Source of the DNA: an uncultured Eubacteriales bacterium
GTDB lineage: Bacteria > Bacillota > Clostridia > Peptostreptococcales > Anaerovoracaceae
Length of the DNA: 64,000 nt
Assembly (NCBI GenBank): GCA_910583765.1
Contig: CAJTYS010000004.1
Coordinates: forward strand, 1 to 64,000
Reading direction: 5' to 3'
In this document: in pieces, positions 24,494 to 34,050 of the stretch
Layout: every line of letters starts with the position of its first letter
Position numbering within the stretch: the stretch's first letter is position 1
Notes under the pieces: generated by a model
What the model was told of the DNA's origin: nothing
The model's database searches: none
Seen by the model: the letters and a program-made list of their open reading frames with translations, nothing else
Position numbers and translations under genes: made by a program

Positions 24494-25411
24494 TTATTTC
24501 ATTTCTTTTAAATCATAAGGGGTCGCCTGATATACGTAGTAGTTGAGCCAATTGGAAAACAGCAGATTGGCGTGGGCCCGCCACCGGAACAAAATCTCCT
24601 GTTCCGGATCATCATCTCGAAAATAATTGGCAGGGACCTCAATGTCCAGCCCTTTTTTCACATCCCGGAAATATTCCGCGGCCAAAGTATCCTTGTCATA
24701 TTCCTGGTGTCCCAGGATAAAGATCTGACGGCCGTTCTCCGTGGATATGATATGCGGTCCCACCTCTTCGGATTCTGCCAAAATCCTCAGCTGCGGGCAC
24801 TGGAGGACGTCCTCCCGCCTCACTTCCGTATGTCTGGAATGCGGCGCATAAAACAGAGAATCAAATCCCCTTACCATTGGATTATGCGCTCTGGTGACTT
24901 TATGTTCAAACACGCCGAAGACTTTTTCGTCCAATAGATGCTTGTCAATGCCGTAATAATAGTATAAAGCTGCCTGTGCGCCCCAACAGATGAACATGTT
25001 GCTGTAAACGTGAGTCTTACAGAACTCAAAGATCTCGCACAATTCTTTCCAGTAATCCACCTCTTCATAAGGCATCTGTTCCACTGGCGCTCCTGTCAGG
25101 ATCATGCCGTCAAAATATTCGTTTTTGATCTCATCCAGTGTTTTGTAAAACGCATCCATATGTTCCTGAGAAATATGGGTGGAGCTATGGGAATCCATCT
25201 GCACTAATGTCATTTCCACCTGCAGCGGACTGTTGGCCAGGACCCTGGCAAGCTGGGTCTCTGTGGCGATCTTTGTGGGCATCAGGTTCACGATGACGAT
25301 TTTCAGCGGACGAATGTCTTGGGTCATGGCCCTGCCTCGATCCATGGTGAAAATGTTTTCATTCTGCAGCGCTTCTGCCGCTGGCAGCGCGTTTGGTATA
25401 ATTAAAGGCAT
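24494..25411 (-). CDS. metA: Homoserine O-acetyltransferase (MetA family)
   Basis: 305 residues. Acylates homoserine for methionine synthesis. The catalytic Cys is C142 in NMFICWGAQAA, and the His and Glu partners are in ILGHQEYD. E111 in GAPVEQMP is the residue that in this family marks use of acetyl-CoA; succinyl-CoA users have Gly there. That agrees with its partner metY, which consumes O-acetylhomoserine. A GGGGGAT-type site precedes the ATG, and the gene starts 17 bases after metY ends. Confidence 0.95.
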   Translation of the reverse strand: MPLIIPNALPAAEALQNENIFTMDRGRAMTQDIRPLKIVIVNLMPTKIATETQLARVLANSPLQVEMTLVQMDSHSSTHISQEHMDAFYKTLDEIKNEYFDGMILTGAPVEQMPYEEVDYWKELCEIFEFCKTHVYSNMFICWGAQAALYYYYGIDKHLLDEKVFGVFEHKVTRAHNPMVRGFDSLFYAPHSRHTEVRREDVLQCPQLRILAESEEVGPHIISTENGRQIFILGHQEYDKDTLAAEYFRDVKKGLDIEVPANYFRDDDPEQEILFRWRAHANLLFSNWLNYYVYQATPYDLKEMK

Positions 25412-25428
25412 CCTATCCCCCTCTTTTC

Positions 25429-26718
25429 CTATTTTACTTTGTTTAATGCCTGATCAAAATCATAAATGATGTCTTCAATGGCTTCCAGCCCCACGGAGAC
25501 TCGGATCAAAGACGGGCTGATGCCCGCGGCGATCTGCTCTTCTTCGGAAAGCTGCCTGTGCGTAGTGCTGGCAGGATGGAGCACGGAAGTCCGGATGTCT
25601 CCCACATGAACCACGATGCTGGTCAGCTCCAGGTTTTCCAGGAATTTTTCTCCCGCTGCTTTGCCGCCCTTCACGCCAAAGCAAAGCACGCCGCTCTGTC
25701 CTTTTGGCAGGTATTTCTGCGCCAAGTCATAATATTTGTCGCCTTTCAGCCCTGGATATTTCACCCAATCCACCATCGGATGAGCCTGTAAATGCTCCGC
25801 TAGCTTCGATGCGTTTTCGCAGTGGCGTTCCATCCGCAGATGGAGCGTCTGCAGTCCCTGGTGAGTCAGATAAGCGTTCATCGGTGCCATCGGGCATCCC
25901 AGATCCCGCACCATAACCGCGGTCAGACGAGTACAGAAAGCTGTTGGTCCAAATTTTTCATAAAACTTCAATCCGTGATAGCTTTCATCCGGCTCCGTGA
26001 GGCCCGGGAATTTGTCGGAGGCCGCCCAGTCGAATTTTCCGCTTTCTACGATCGCGCCGCCCACGCAGCTGGCATGACCATCCGCGTATTTTGTGGTAGA
26101 TTGGATGACGATGTCCGCGCCCAGCTCCAGTGGTCTGCACAGGGCAGGGGTCGCCAAGGTGTTGTCCACCACCAGGGGCACGCCGATCTCCTTGGCCGCC
26201 TTGGAGAACTTTTCAAAATCCAAGACGCTGAGGGCCGGATTTCCCAGGGATTCCGCGAACACTGCCTTTGTAGTGGGCCTAGCGAATTTCAGGATCTCTT
26301 CCAAAGGCAGATCCTGATCCACGAAATCCACGTCAATCCCCAGCTTTTTCAGAGAAACGCCCATCAGATTGTGGGTTCCACCGTAAATGTTGGAAGCGGA
26401 GATCACATGGTCTCCCGCGTTGCACAGATTCAAAACCGTAATCAGCGTCGCAGCTTGACCGGAAGAAGTGGCGATCCCCGCGCTGCCGCCTTCCAGCAAT
26501 GCCATTTTGTCTTCCAGCGCTTTCACTGTCGGGCTTCCCAGCCTGGTGTACATGAAGTTGGGGCTTTCTAAGTCGAACAGCTCGGCTACGTCCTGTGAAT
26601 TATAGTATCTGTAAGTCGTGTTCTGCACAATGGGCAGCACCTGCGGCTGTCCGCTTTCTGCCTTATACGCACCGTGAACGCATCTTGTTTCAAATGCGGG
26701 TTTTCTCTCATTTTTCAT
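25429..26718 (-). CDS. metY: O-acetylhomoserine sulfhydrylase, PLP-dependent
   Basis: 429 residues of the Cys/Met-metabolism PLP family. It makes homocysteine from O-acetylhomoserine and sulfide. The PLP lysine is in VIQSTTKYADGH. The N-terminus ETRCVHGAYKAESGQPQVLPIVQNTTY and the FGVKGG block are typical of the long MetY form. It is the first gene of metY-metA. A TATAAT-like box stands 30-35 bases before the ATG with a poor -35. I see neither an S-box (SAM) nor a T-box leader in the 270-base gap upstream. Confidence 0.93.
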   Translation of the reverse strand: MKNERKPAFETRCVHGAYKAESGQPQVLPIVQNTTYRYYNSQDVAELFDLESPNFMYTRLGSPTVKALEDKMALLEGGSAGIATSSGQAATLITVLNLCNAGDHVISASNIYGGTHNLMGVSLKKLGIDVDFVDQDLPLEEILKFARPTTKAVFAESLGNPALSVLDFEKFSKAAKEIGVPLVVDNTLATPALCRPLELGADIVIQSTTKYADGHASCVGGAIVESGKFDWAASDKFPGLTEPDESYHGLKFYEKFGPTAFCTRLTAVMVRDLGCPMAPMNAYLTHQGLQTLHLRMERHCENASKLAEHLQAHPMVDWVKYPGLKGDKYYDLAQKYLPKGQSGVLCFGVKGGKAAGEKFLENLELTSIVVHVGDIRTSVLHPASTTHRQLSEEEQIAAGISPSLIRVSVGLEAIEDIIYDFDQALNKVK

Positions 26719-26854
26719 ATTATAATGTTCCCTTTCTATTTTTTCACAATTATATTGACTATATTACACTATTCAGGAGGAAAAAACAAGAAGCTGTCGC
26801 ATACCTAAAGCAACATCCTTTTGGGACCGCGCCACCAAACAGCAAGAACGAAAT

Positions 26855-26878
26855 TCATGAGAGACTTCGTTCTCATGA
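26855..26878. promoter_or_regulatory. Perfect 8-bp inverted repeat between metY and the AAA-ATPase gene
   Basis: TCATGAGA (26855-26862) and TCTCATGA (26871-26878) are exact reverse complements with an 8-base spacer, in the divergent intergenic region and 40 bases upstream of the plus-strand promoter. It may be an operator or a small hairpin. Confidence 0.3.
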
Positions 26879-26916
26879 CCGCTGCCATTTTACCCTGTTT
26901 TTTCTCTTATTGGCGC

Positions 26917-26945
26917 GTGACATCCTTTCAGTCATGTGGTACACT
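26917..26945 (+). promoter_or_regulatory. Probable sigma-A promoter of the second AAA-ATPase/nuclease gene
   Basis: GTGACA (26917-26922), a 17-base spacer and TACACT (26940-26945) lie 42 bases before the ATG at 26988. Confidence 0.5.
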
Positions 26946-26987
26946 CAGGGAAAAGGGATCGGATTTAATCAGAAAGGGATATTAAAA

Positions 26988-28682
26988 ATGAAGCCAATCA
27001 TTTCCATAGGGCATCAGGATTTTGAAAAAATCAGAAGCAAAGGAAATTTTTATGTGGACAAAACGTCCTTTATCAAAGAATGGTGGGAAAACGAGGATGA
27101 GGTCACGCTCATTACCCGCCCTCGCCGGTTTGGAAAGACCCTGAACATGCGCATGATGGAAACCTTCTTTTCTATCGAGCATGCGGGAAAAGGCCAATTG
27201 TTTGAAGGACTTTCCATTTGGAACGAACGAACTTACCGGGACTTACAGGGAACGTATCCCGTTATCTTTTTGAGCTTCGCCAATGTGAAAGGGAAAAACT
27301 TCAAGGACACTAGAATGGGGATCGTCCACAACCTGGTGTCTTTGTACAGCGCCTGCGATTTCATCAAAGATAGCGAACGCCTCAATGAAAAAGATCTGGC
27401 CTATTTCGATTCTGTCAGCTTGGACATGACAGATGACGTGGCGGTGATGGCCATCCACCATCTGTCCAATTATCTATGCCGCTATTATGGAAAAAAGGTC
27501 ATCGTCCTCTTGGACGAATACGACGCGCCTCTTCAAGAGGCTTATGCGGGCGGTTATTGGGACGAGATGGCCGCTTTCGTCTGCGGCTTGTTCAACGCCG
27601 CATTCAAGACCAACCCTTGCATGGAGCGGGGCGTTTTAACCGGTGTCACCCGGGTCAGCAAGGAATCCATCTTTTCCGATCTGAACAATTTGAAGGTGAT
27701 TACCACCACTTCGGAGCAATACGCCACATGCTTTGGCTTCACGGAAGAAGAAGTGTTCCGTTCACTGAAGCAGCAGGGTTTGTCGGACAAAAAAGAGTCG
27801 GTCAAAAGATGGTACGATGGCTTCACCTTCGGGAGCCACCGGGACATCTACAACCCTTGGTCCATCACGAATTTTTTAAATGACAACAAATTGAAGAATT
27901 ACTGGGCCAACACTAGTTCAAATCGCCTGATCAGCAAGTTGATCCAAGAAGCCACGCCCAACGTGAAAATGGCCATGGAAGGTCTTTTAGGCGGAACACC
28001 CCTCAAGACTCGTATTGACGAAGAAATCGCTTTCGACCAACTGGGGAAAAACGATGAAGCGATCTGGAGCCTGCTCCTTGCCTCCGGATACTTGAAAGTA
28101 GAAACCGCGCCGGATGACTTTACGGATCCCGAAAGGGCGATATACCAACTCGCCCTCACGAATCGGGAAGTAAAACAGATGTTCCGGCAAATGTTCCAAG
28201 GCTGGTTTCAAAACACAGTCAGTTCACGCTACAACAATTTTATCACAGCCTTGCTCACCAATGACTTGGATTATATGAACGAGTACATGAACCAGATCGC
28301 CTTAGAAACCTTCAGCAGTTTTGACACAGGGACCCACCCTTCTAAAAAATCGGAACCCGAACGCTTCTATCATGGTTTTGTTTTAGGGCTGATCGTTGAT
28401 CTCACAGATCGTTACCGCATTACCTCCAATCGGGAAAGCGGCCTTGGCAGATACGATGTGACGCTAGAGCCCCTACGGGAGGACTTGGATGCCATGATCT
28501 TAGAATTCAAGGTATTTCAACCAGCAAAAGAAGCAGATCTGGAAGCAACCGTAAAAAATGCCTTGGCTCAGATCAAAACAAAGGGTTATGATACGGAACT
28601 GCTGGCAAGAGGGATTCCCCAAGAGCGAATCCGCCATTATGGCTTTGCCTTTGAAGGAAGCCACGTCCTAATTGGGCAATAA
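26988..28682 (+). CDS. AAA-ATPase-like protein with C-terminal PD-(D/E)XK nuclease-like domain (paralogue)
   Basis: 564 residues from the ATG at 26988 (MKPIISIGHQDFEKIR), which aligns with the start of the paralogue and has AAAGGGAT upstream. The open frame extends 131 codons further but that part is unrelated intergenic sequence. Walker A-like RPRRFGKTLN, Walker B KKVIVLLDEYD, and C-terminal GRYDVTLEP...ILEFKV match the gene at 490-2196 position by position; most blocks are identical or conservative. It is one of the few plus-strand genes, inserted between metY and nrdJ and convergent with nrdJ (20-base gap). Function is unknown, as for the family. Confidence 0.85.
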   Translation: MKPIISIGHQDFEKIRSKGNFYVDKTSFIKEWWENEDEVTLITRPRRFGKTLNMRMMETFFSIEHAGKGQLFEGLSIWNERTYRDLQGTYPVIFLSFANVKGKNFKDTRMGIVHNLVSLYSACDFIKDSERLNEKDLAYFDSVSLDMTDDVAVMAIHHLSNYLCRYYGKKVIVLLDEYDAPLQEAYAGGYWDEMAAFVCGLFNAAFKTNPCMERGVLTGVTRVSKESIFSDLNNLKVITTTSEQYATCFGFTEEEVFRSLKQQGLSDKKESVKRWYDGFTFGSHRDIYNPWSITNFLNDNKLKNYWANTSSNRLISKLIQEATPNVKMAMEGLLGGTPLKTRIDEEIAFDQLGKNDEAIWSLLLASGYLKVETAPDDFTDPERAIYQLALTNREVKQMFRQMFQGWFQNTVSSRYNNFITALLTNDLDYMNEYMNQIALETFSSFDTGTHPSKKSEPERFYHGFVLGLIVDLTDRYRITSNRESGLGRYDVTLEPLREDLDAMILEFKVFQPAKEADLEATVKNALAQIKTKGYDTELLARGIPQERIRHYGFAFEGSHVLIGQ

Positions 28683-28702
28683 TCATGCGCGTTTCTTGCC
28701 CC

Positions 28703-30964
28703 TCATCCGCATTTGCTGTACCCGCACTGCCTGCATATGTTGCAGCCGCCTTCGTATTCCAGTCTGCCGCCGCATTCCGGACATTTGCTTTTATCCTCCG
28801 GCTCTCCTAATGCTGCGGGTTCTTCCATCTCATCCATAGTTCCCCAGTTTCCCAGGGCCACCTGCTTTTTATACTCCTGCTCAATGACTCTAGCCATGGC
28901 ATCTGGACAGGAGGTGCATTTCATCCCGCTCTGACGGATGGTGGATGGACAGCGAATGCCTTTCAGCTGCTCCACGATGGTGTTAACATCCATGCCACTG
29001 CGCAATGCCACAGAAGCAAGTCTTGCCGTTGCCTCGCTCTGACTCGGACACCCACCAGCCTTTCCAGTGTTGGTAAAAATTTCACAGATCCCCTGCTCAT
29101 CGTAATTCACAGTGATATAAAGATTCCCGCATCCGGTTTTCACTCGTTCTGTCACACCGCTGACAGCATTAGGACGAGGACGGGGCGTGATCCGGCCCCC
29201 TGCCGGCTCTTCTTCCGATATCTGGCCTGCCGCTGGTTCCGTTCCTGCGCTGTGGTTCACTTTTCCAATGTTCAGGACCTGTTCATCCCTGCTGCCATCC
29301 CTGTAAATGGTCACGCCTTTGCAGCCCAAAGAAAACGCCAAAGAGTAAACCCTCGCCACATCTTCCCTGGTGGCGTGATTGCTGAAATTCACAGTCTTGG
29401 AGACCGCGTTGTCCGTAAACTTTTGAAAAGCGGCCTGCATGCGCACATGATATTCCGGACTGATGTCATGAGTGGAAACGAACACTCTGCGAATGTCCTC
29501 AGGTAATTCTTTGATCTGGCTTACCGTTCCTTCCTTGGCGATCCGCCGCATGAGAGCATCGGAATAAAGACCTCGCTTTTCCAGTTCTGCTTTCAGCACT
29601 GGGTTGACTTCCAGCATTTCCGTGCCATCCATGATGTTCCTGATATAGACATAAGCGAAAATCGGCTCCACGCCAGAGGAGCATCCGCCGATGATGGACA
29701 GGGTCCCTGTAGGCGCGATGGTCGTGATTGTCCCGTTTCTCTGCGGTCTTCCTTGGGGCAGGACACTGTTTTCAAACAGTGGGAACGCGCCTCGCTCTTT
29801 TGCCAGTTCTTCACTTGCCTGACGGCCTTTTTCCGAAATAAAGGACATGACAGTTTCACCCAGGGCCACTGCTTCGTCTGTATTGTAAGGGATACCCATC
29901 ATCAGAAGGCTGTCCGCCCAGCCCATGACGCCCAGGCCGATCTTTCTCGTGGATTTTGTGGTCTGGTCGATCTGTTCCAATGGGTATTTGTTCACATCGA
30001 TCACATTGTCCAAAAAATGCACCGCGTTTTTCACAGTGCGCTCCAGCTTGTCCCAATCAAAGACAACGGCATCGCCCTCCTGCTTTGTCATTTTGGTCAA
30101 ATTGATGGAACCCAGATTGCAGCTTTCATGGGGCAGCAGAGGCTGCTCTCCGCATGGATTCGTGGCCTCGATGCGGCCCTGCTCTGGCACGATGTTGTCC
30201 CTGTTGAGCCGGTCCAGGAAAATAATGCCTGGCTCTCCGTTTCTCCAAGCCGCGTCTACGATCTTGTCAAACACCATTTTCGCGTTGAGACGCTTTACCA
30301 CCGTCTTTTTGTGCGGATCCACCAGATCATAATCTCTGCCAGCTCCCACAGCTTCCATGAAATCCTCTGTCAACCCCACGGACAGATTGAAATTCGTGAT
30401 CTCCGTGTTATCTGCTTTGCAGTCGATGAATTTCAGGATATCTGGATGGTCGATCCTGAGAATTCCCATATTGGCGCCCCGTCTGGATCCTCCCTGCTTG
30501 ATGGCTTCTGTGGCCATGTTGAACACCCGCATGAAGCTGATGGGGCCGCTGGCAACGCCGCCCGTGGAGTTGACCGTGCTTCCCTCTGGCCTCAGCCGTG
30601 AAAAGGAAAATCCTGTGCCGCCGCCGCTCTTATGGATGAGCGCCGCCTGTTTGATGGCCTCGAAGATGGATTCCATGCTGTCTTCCACTGGCAGCACAAA
30701 GCAGGCGGACAGCTGCCCCAAATCCTTCCCCGCGTTCATCAATGTCGGTGAGTTGGGCAGGAATTCCAGATCTGCCATCATATCATAGAAAACCCGTTCC
30801 GTTTCCTCACAATCAGCCTCGCTGCCCCGCAGTTCATCTGCTTGGGCAATGGCTTTTGCCACTCGGTGAAACAGACCGTCCACGGTTTCCACCGGGTTTC
30901 CTTGTTCATCTTTTGTCAAATATCGTTGTTCCAACACCATTTCGGCGTTCTTGCTAATGTTCAT
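28703..30964 (-). CDS. nrdJ: Adenosylcobalamin-dependent (class II) ribonucleotide reductase
   Basis: 753 residues from the ATG at 30964, with AGGAG 5 bases upstream. Reduces ribonucleotides using a B12-generated thiyl radical and works with or without oxygen. Visible hallmarks: FLPNSPTLMNAG, SACFVLPVEDS, SGGGTGFSFSRLRP, the active-site loop NPCGEQPLL, and APTGTLSIIGGCSSG. A C-terminal Cys-rich tail (CPECGGRLEYEGGCNICRQC) could bind zinc or relay reducing equivalents. It follows metH by about 70 bases on the same strand, forming a B12-dependent cluster with metF-metH. It converges on the AAA-ATPase gene. Confidence 0.95.
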   Translation of the reverse strand: MNISKNAEMVLEQRYLTKDEQGNPVETVDGLFHRVAKAIAQADELRGSEADCEETERVFYDMMADLEFLPNSPTLMNAGKDLGQLSACFVLPVEDSMESIFEAIKQAALIHKSGGGTGFSFSRLRPEGSTVNSTGGVASGPISFMRVFNMATEAIKQGGSRRGANMGILRIDHPDILKFIDCKADNTEITNFNLSVGLTEDFMEAVGAGRDYDLVDPHKKTVVKRLNAKMVFDKIVDAAWRNGEPGIIFLDRLNRDNIVPEQGRIEATNPCGEQPLLPHESCNLGSINLTKMTKQEGDAVVFDWDKLERTVKNAVHFLDNVIDVNKYPLEQIDQTTKSTRKIGLGVMGWADSLLMMGIPYNTDEAVALGETVMSFISEKGRQASEELAKERGAFPLFENSVLPQGRPQRNGTITTIAPTGTLSIIGGCSSGVEPIFAYVYIRNIMDGTEMLEVNPVLKAELEKRGLYSDALMRRIAKEGTVSQIKELPEDIRRVFVSTHDISPEYHVRMQAAFQKFTDNAVSKTVNFSNHATREDVARVYSLAFSLGCKGVTIYRDGSRDEQVLNIGKVNHSAGTEPAAGQISEEEPAGGRITPRPRPNAVSGVTERVKTGCGNLYITVNYDEQGICEIFTNTGKAGGCPSQSEATARLASVALRSGMDVNTIVEQLKGIRCPSTIRQSGMKCTSCPDAMARVIEQEYKKQVALGNWGTMDEMEEPAALGEPEDKSKCPECGGRLEYEGGCNICRQCGYSKCG

Positions 30965-31036
30965 TCGCACTCCTCTCCCATTGCCTTTCAAGTTTTGCAT
31001 ATGCCATATATTGTATCATTTCTGTTGTTGTCTCTA

Positions 31037-33418
31037 TTACCCGCCAAACACTTCTTTAGCCGCTTCCACGGATTTCATGGCGTCTTTGCAGTAATAATCT
31101 GCGCCGATCTTTTCTGCGTAATCCGGTGTCAGCACTGCGCCGCCCACAAGAAATTTGCATTCCGGCGCAGCTTTTTTCACTGCGAGAATCGTCTCTTCCA
31201 TGCTCTTCAAGGTAGTAGTCATCAATGCGCTCAAGCCTACTAGCTTGATCTCTTTTTCCAAAACCGTTTCCACGATGGTTTCCACCGGCACGTCCCGTCC
31301 CAGATCAATCATTTCAAAGCCGTAATTTTCCATGATCACTTTGACAATGTTTTTTCCAATGTCATGGATATCGCCTTTTACCGTGGCAATGACCACCCGT
31401 CCTTTGGATACTTGGTCTTTTCCACTGCTGGCAAGACGCTCTTTGATCAGTTCAAAGCCGCCCTGAGCCGCTGTCGCAGCCTGCATCATCTGAGGCAGGA
31501 AGATGGTTCCCTTTTCAAACCCCTGGCCTACTTTGTCCAGGGCTGGTATCAGATAGTCGTTGACCACTGTCATTTCATCTTCTTTCAAAAGCAGCTGCTC
31601 CACCGCATGAATGGTATCTGTTTTCATTCCTTTTTCCAGAGCATGGAACAGGGACGGCTCTTGGTTTTCAGACACTGCCTCCTGTTTCTGCGCTCCTCTT
31701 GTCATGGCGCCCAGGGAAACATCGCTGTACCTTTCAATGAAATGCTCTGCGTTTTTATCTCTGTTGTGAAGCATTTCAAATGCATAGATCGTTCCCATCA
31801 TGTCTTCATCGTTTGGATTGATGATCGGCAGATCCAGACCATTTTCCATGGCCAGGGCCAAAAACGTCCGGTTGATCAGAGGCCTGCACGGAAGGCCAAA
31901 GCTGATATTGGAAACGCCCAGGACCGTATGAAGGCCTAGCCGCTCCTTGACCATGCTCACGGCTTTGAGGGTTTCCTGGACCTCCGCCTGCTGCGCAGAC
32001 GCAGTCAGGGTCAAACAGTCGATGAACACGTCCTTTTTGGGGATGCCCGCTGCTGCCGCCCGTTCCAGGATCCGCTCCGCAATGGCAAACCGGTCCTCTG
32101 CCTTGGAAGGAATGCCGTTTTCGTCCAGAGTCAGACCGACCACGGCTGCTCCATATTTTTTGACGATAGGGAGAATCCGTTCCAACACTTTTTCTTCCCC
32201 ATTGACGGAATTGACGATGGCCTTTCCGTTGTATACCCGCAGCGCAGCCTCGATAGCCGCTGGATTTGAAGAATCGATTTGCAGCGGCAGATCCGTGATA
32301 GCCTGCAGTTGTTTCACTACTTTTGGCAGCAGTTCCACTTCATCAATGTCCGGTATTCCCACGTTCACGTCCAGCACATGCGCTCCCGCGTCAATCTGCT
32401 GGACTGCCTGGGACAGGATATAGTCGTAATCCCGATCGATCAGAGCCTGCTTCATTCGTTTCTTCCCTGTGGGATTGATCCGCTCTCCAATGACCGTCAC
32501 TTTGTCAATGACCGCTGCCTGAGTGCCGCTGCAGATCACGCTCTTTTCCTGAGACGGCGCGCGGCCTTTCATGATGTCCTGAGAAAAGGCCTTTTTCATT
32601 TCTGCGATGTATTCCGGCGTGGTGCCGCAGCATCCGCCCACTAGGGAAACGCCTAATTCTCCATACTTTGCCATGGCCTGGGCGAACTCCTTTGGGGTGA
32701 TGCTGTATTCCCCTGTCCTTGGATCTGGAAGCCCAGCGTTGGGCTTTACCAGCACAGGCAGCTTGGTGGCATCACACAGCGCTTTCGCCAGGGGGAAAAT
32801 CTCCACAGGTCCCAGAGAACAGTTGATGCCCACGGCCTGCACGCCCAGTCCTTCCAGCACAGCAGCCATGCAGGGGATGCTGGTCCCAGTGAAGGTTCTT
32901 CCGTTCTCTTCAAATGTCATGGAGACCAGCACAGGGAGCACGGTGTGTTCTTTTGCTGCCAGCACCGCTGCTTTGACTTCATACAGATCCGTCATGGTCT
33001 CGATCACGATCAGGTCAGCGCCCGAAGCCGCTCCTTGGGCCATGACTTGGGCAAAAGCCTCATAAGCCTCTTCAAAAGCCAGCGTCCCCATGGGTTCCAG
33101 CAGTTCTCCCAAAGGCCCCACGTCCAGGGCCACGAAATACTCGCTGCCACAGGCAGCTCTAGCTGCCTTCACAGCACTGTCCACCACCTCTTCCACAGTA
33201 TGGCCGCAGCCCTCCAGCTTAAAGCGATTGGCTCCAAACGTATTGGCATAAACAATGTCAGAGCCTGCCTCTATATATCGTTTATGGATGGATGTGATCA
33301 AATCCGGATCCGTCAAGCTGAGAAGGTCAGGCGAGGCTCCTGGCCGCAGCCCGCTCTGCTGCAAAGTTGTCCCCATCCCTCCGTCTAAAAATATTGGTCT
33401 CTTCCTAAAATCCAGCAC
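31037..33418 (-). CDS. metH: Cobalamin-dependent methionine synthase lacking the activation domain
   Basis: 793 residues, against roughly 1200 for full MetH. In order: a homocysteine-binding barrel (FLDGGMGTTLQQ; zinc Cys pair in GGCCGTTPEYI), a methyltetrahydrofolate-binding barrel (VIGERINPTGKK), a cap, and a B12 domain with the cobalt-ligand motif DIHDIGKN. The SAM-binding reactivation domain is absent here but encoded by the preceding gene, whose end overlaps this start by 14 bases. The start is GTG at 33418, with GGAAGG 8 bases upstream. It transfers methyl groups from methyl-THF to homocysteine. Confidence 0.95.
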   Translation of the reverse strand: MLDFRKRPIFLDGGMGTTLQQSGLRPGASPDLLSLTDPDLITSIHKRYIEAGSDIVYANTFGANRFKLEGCGHTVEEVVDSAVKAARAACGSEYFVALDVGPLGELLEPMGTLAFEEAYEAFAQVMAQGAASGADLIVIETMTDLYEVKAAVLAAKEHTVLPVLVSMTFEENGRTFTGTSIPCMAAVLEGLGVQAVGINCSLGPVEIFPLAKALCDATKLPVLVKPNAGLPDPRTGEYSITPKEFAQAMAKYGELGVSLVGGCCGTTPEYIAEMKKAFSQDIMKGRAPSQEKSVICSGTQAAVIDKVTVIGERINPTGKKRMKQALIDRDYDYILSQAVQQIDAGAHVLDVNVGIPDIDEVELLPKVVKQLQAITDLPLQIDSSNPAAIEAALRVYNGKAIVNSVNGEEKVLERILPIVKKYGAAVVGLTLDENGIPSKAEDRFAIAERILERAAAAGIPKKDVFIDCLTLTASAQQAEVQETLKAVSMVKERLGLHTVLGVSNISFGLPCRPLINRTFLALAMENGLDLPIINPNDEDMMGTIYAFEMLHNRDKNAEHFIERYSDVSLGAMTRGAQKQEAVSENQEPSLFHALEKGMKTDTIHAVEQLLLKEDEMTVVNDYLIPALDKVGQGFEKGTIFLPQMMQAATAAQGGFELIKERLASSGKDQVSKGRVVIATVKGDIHDIGKNIVKVIMENYGFEMIDLGRDVPVETIVETVLEKEIKLVGLSALMTTTLKSMEETILAVKKAAPECKFLVGGAVLTPDYAEKIGADYYCKDAMKSVEAAKEVFGG

Positions 33419-34049
33419 AGCTTTTTCCTTCCTTTCTCAATACGCATGTGTCCCGCAGCGCGCATTCTCCGCAGGTGGCCAGATATCCTGTCACAGGATG
33501 GTCTGCCATTCCCAAAATCGCGGTCACGGATTTTCTCGGTATCATGATGTGATTGTTGTTGACATTCAGACCGATCTTGCGGCCCGCGTCCAACGCGGCC
33601 AGCAGCTGACTCTGGGTTTCTATGGGCAGATCCCCGTAACCTGGGCTGTACCTGCCTGTCAAAAAACCTCCTGCTTGCTGCTGGATCTGTTCCTCCAATT
33701 CATCGCAGACCTGCTCGATGAGAACAGAAGCCCCGCAGTCCAAAATGAACGCGTCCGCCATGTCTCTGATCTGGGCAACACGGAGCAGCCGATCCACATC
33801 CGCGCCCAGGGTCGCGGCCATGATCGTCATTTCCCCGCAGCCCGCCAGGTGTTTTTGGATGGCTGTTCCTTCCAAATTCAAGGCGCCCAGGCCTAAGATT
33901 CGGTAAACGCCTTGGGGCCTGATTGCTTGAAGCAGCTGTTTTTCGCAGGTATCCATGGCAGCCCGCAGATGCTGGTCCGCCTGGCCTTTCACTCCTAATC
34001 TGCCCAGCCACTGTTTTTCATCGATCTGTAAGGGTTTTTCCAGCTTCAT
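33405..34049 (-). CDS. Stand-alone methionine synthase activation-domain protein
   Basis: 214 residues. It corresponds to the B12-dependent methionine synthase activation domain that in long MetH enzymes binds SAM and re-methylates inactive cob(II)alamin. The SAM-loop motif RYSPGYGDLPI is clear, as are NHIMIPRKSVTAILG and a Cys-rich tail (CGECALRDTCVL). It sits one base after metF and overlaps metH, so the three are co-translated. It probably docks on MetH in trans. The reductant is unknown. Confidence 0.9.
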   Translation of the reverse strand: MKLEKPLQIDEKQWLGRLGVKGQADQHLRAAMDTCEKQLLQAIRPQGVYRILGLGALNLEGTAIQKHLAGCGEMTIMAATLGADVDRLLRVAQIRDMADAFILDCGASVLIEQVCDELEEQIQQQAGGFLTGRYSPGYGDLPIETQSQLLAALDAGRKIGLNVNNNHIMIPRKSVTAILGMADHPVTGYLATCGECALRDTCVLRKEGKSCAGF

Positions 34050-34050
34050 G

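Noticed and set aside
26719..26987. SAM riboswitch before metY
   Set aside because: I could not find the conserved S-box core or a terminator in this gap.
26595..26987. Long N-terminal extension of the second AAA-ATPase protein
   Set aside because: It overlaps metY and intergenic DNA. The paralogue aligns from the ATG at 26988, which has a ribosome binding site and a promoter upstream.
490..28682. The two AAA-ATPase paralogues as inverted repeats that could flip the intervening 25 kb
   Set aside because: They are similar as proteins but visibly diverged in DNA (for example around the Walker A region), so efficient homologous recombination is unlikely.
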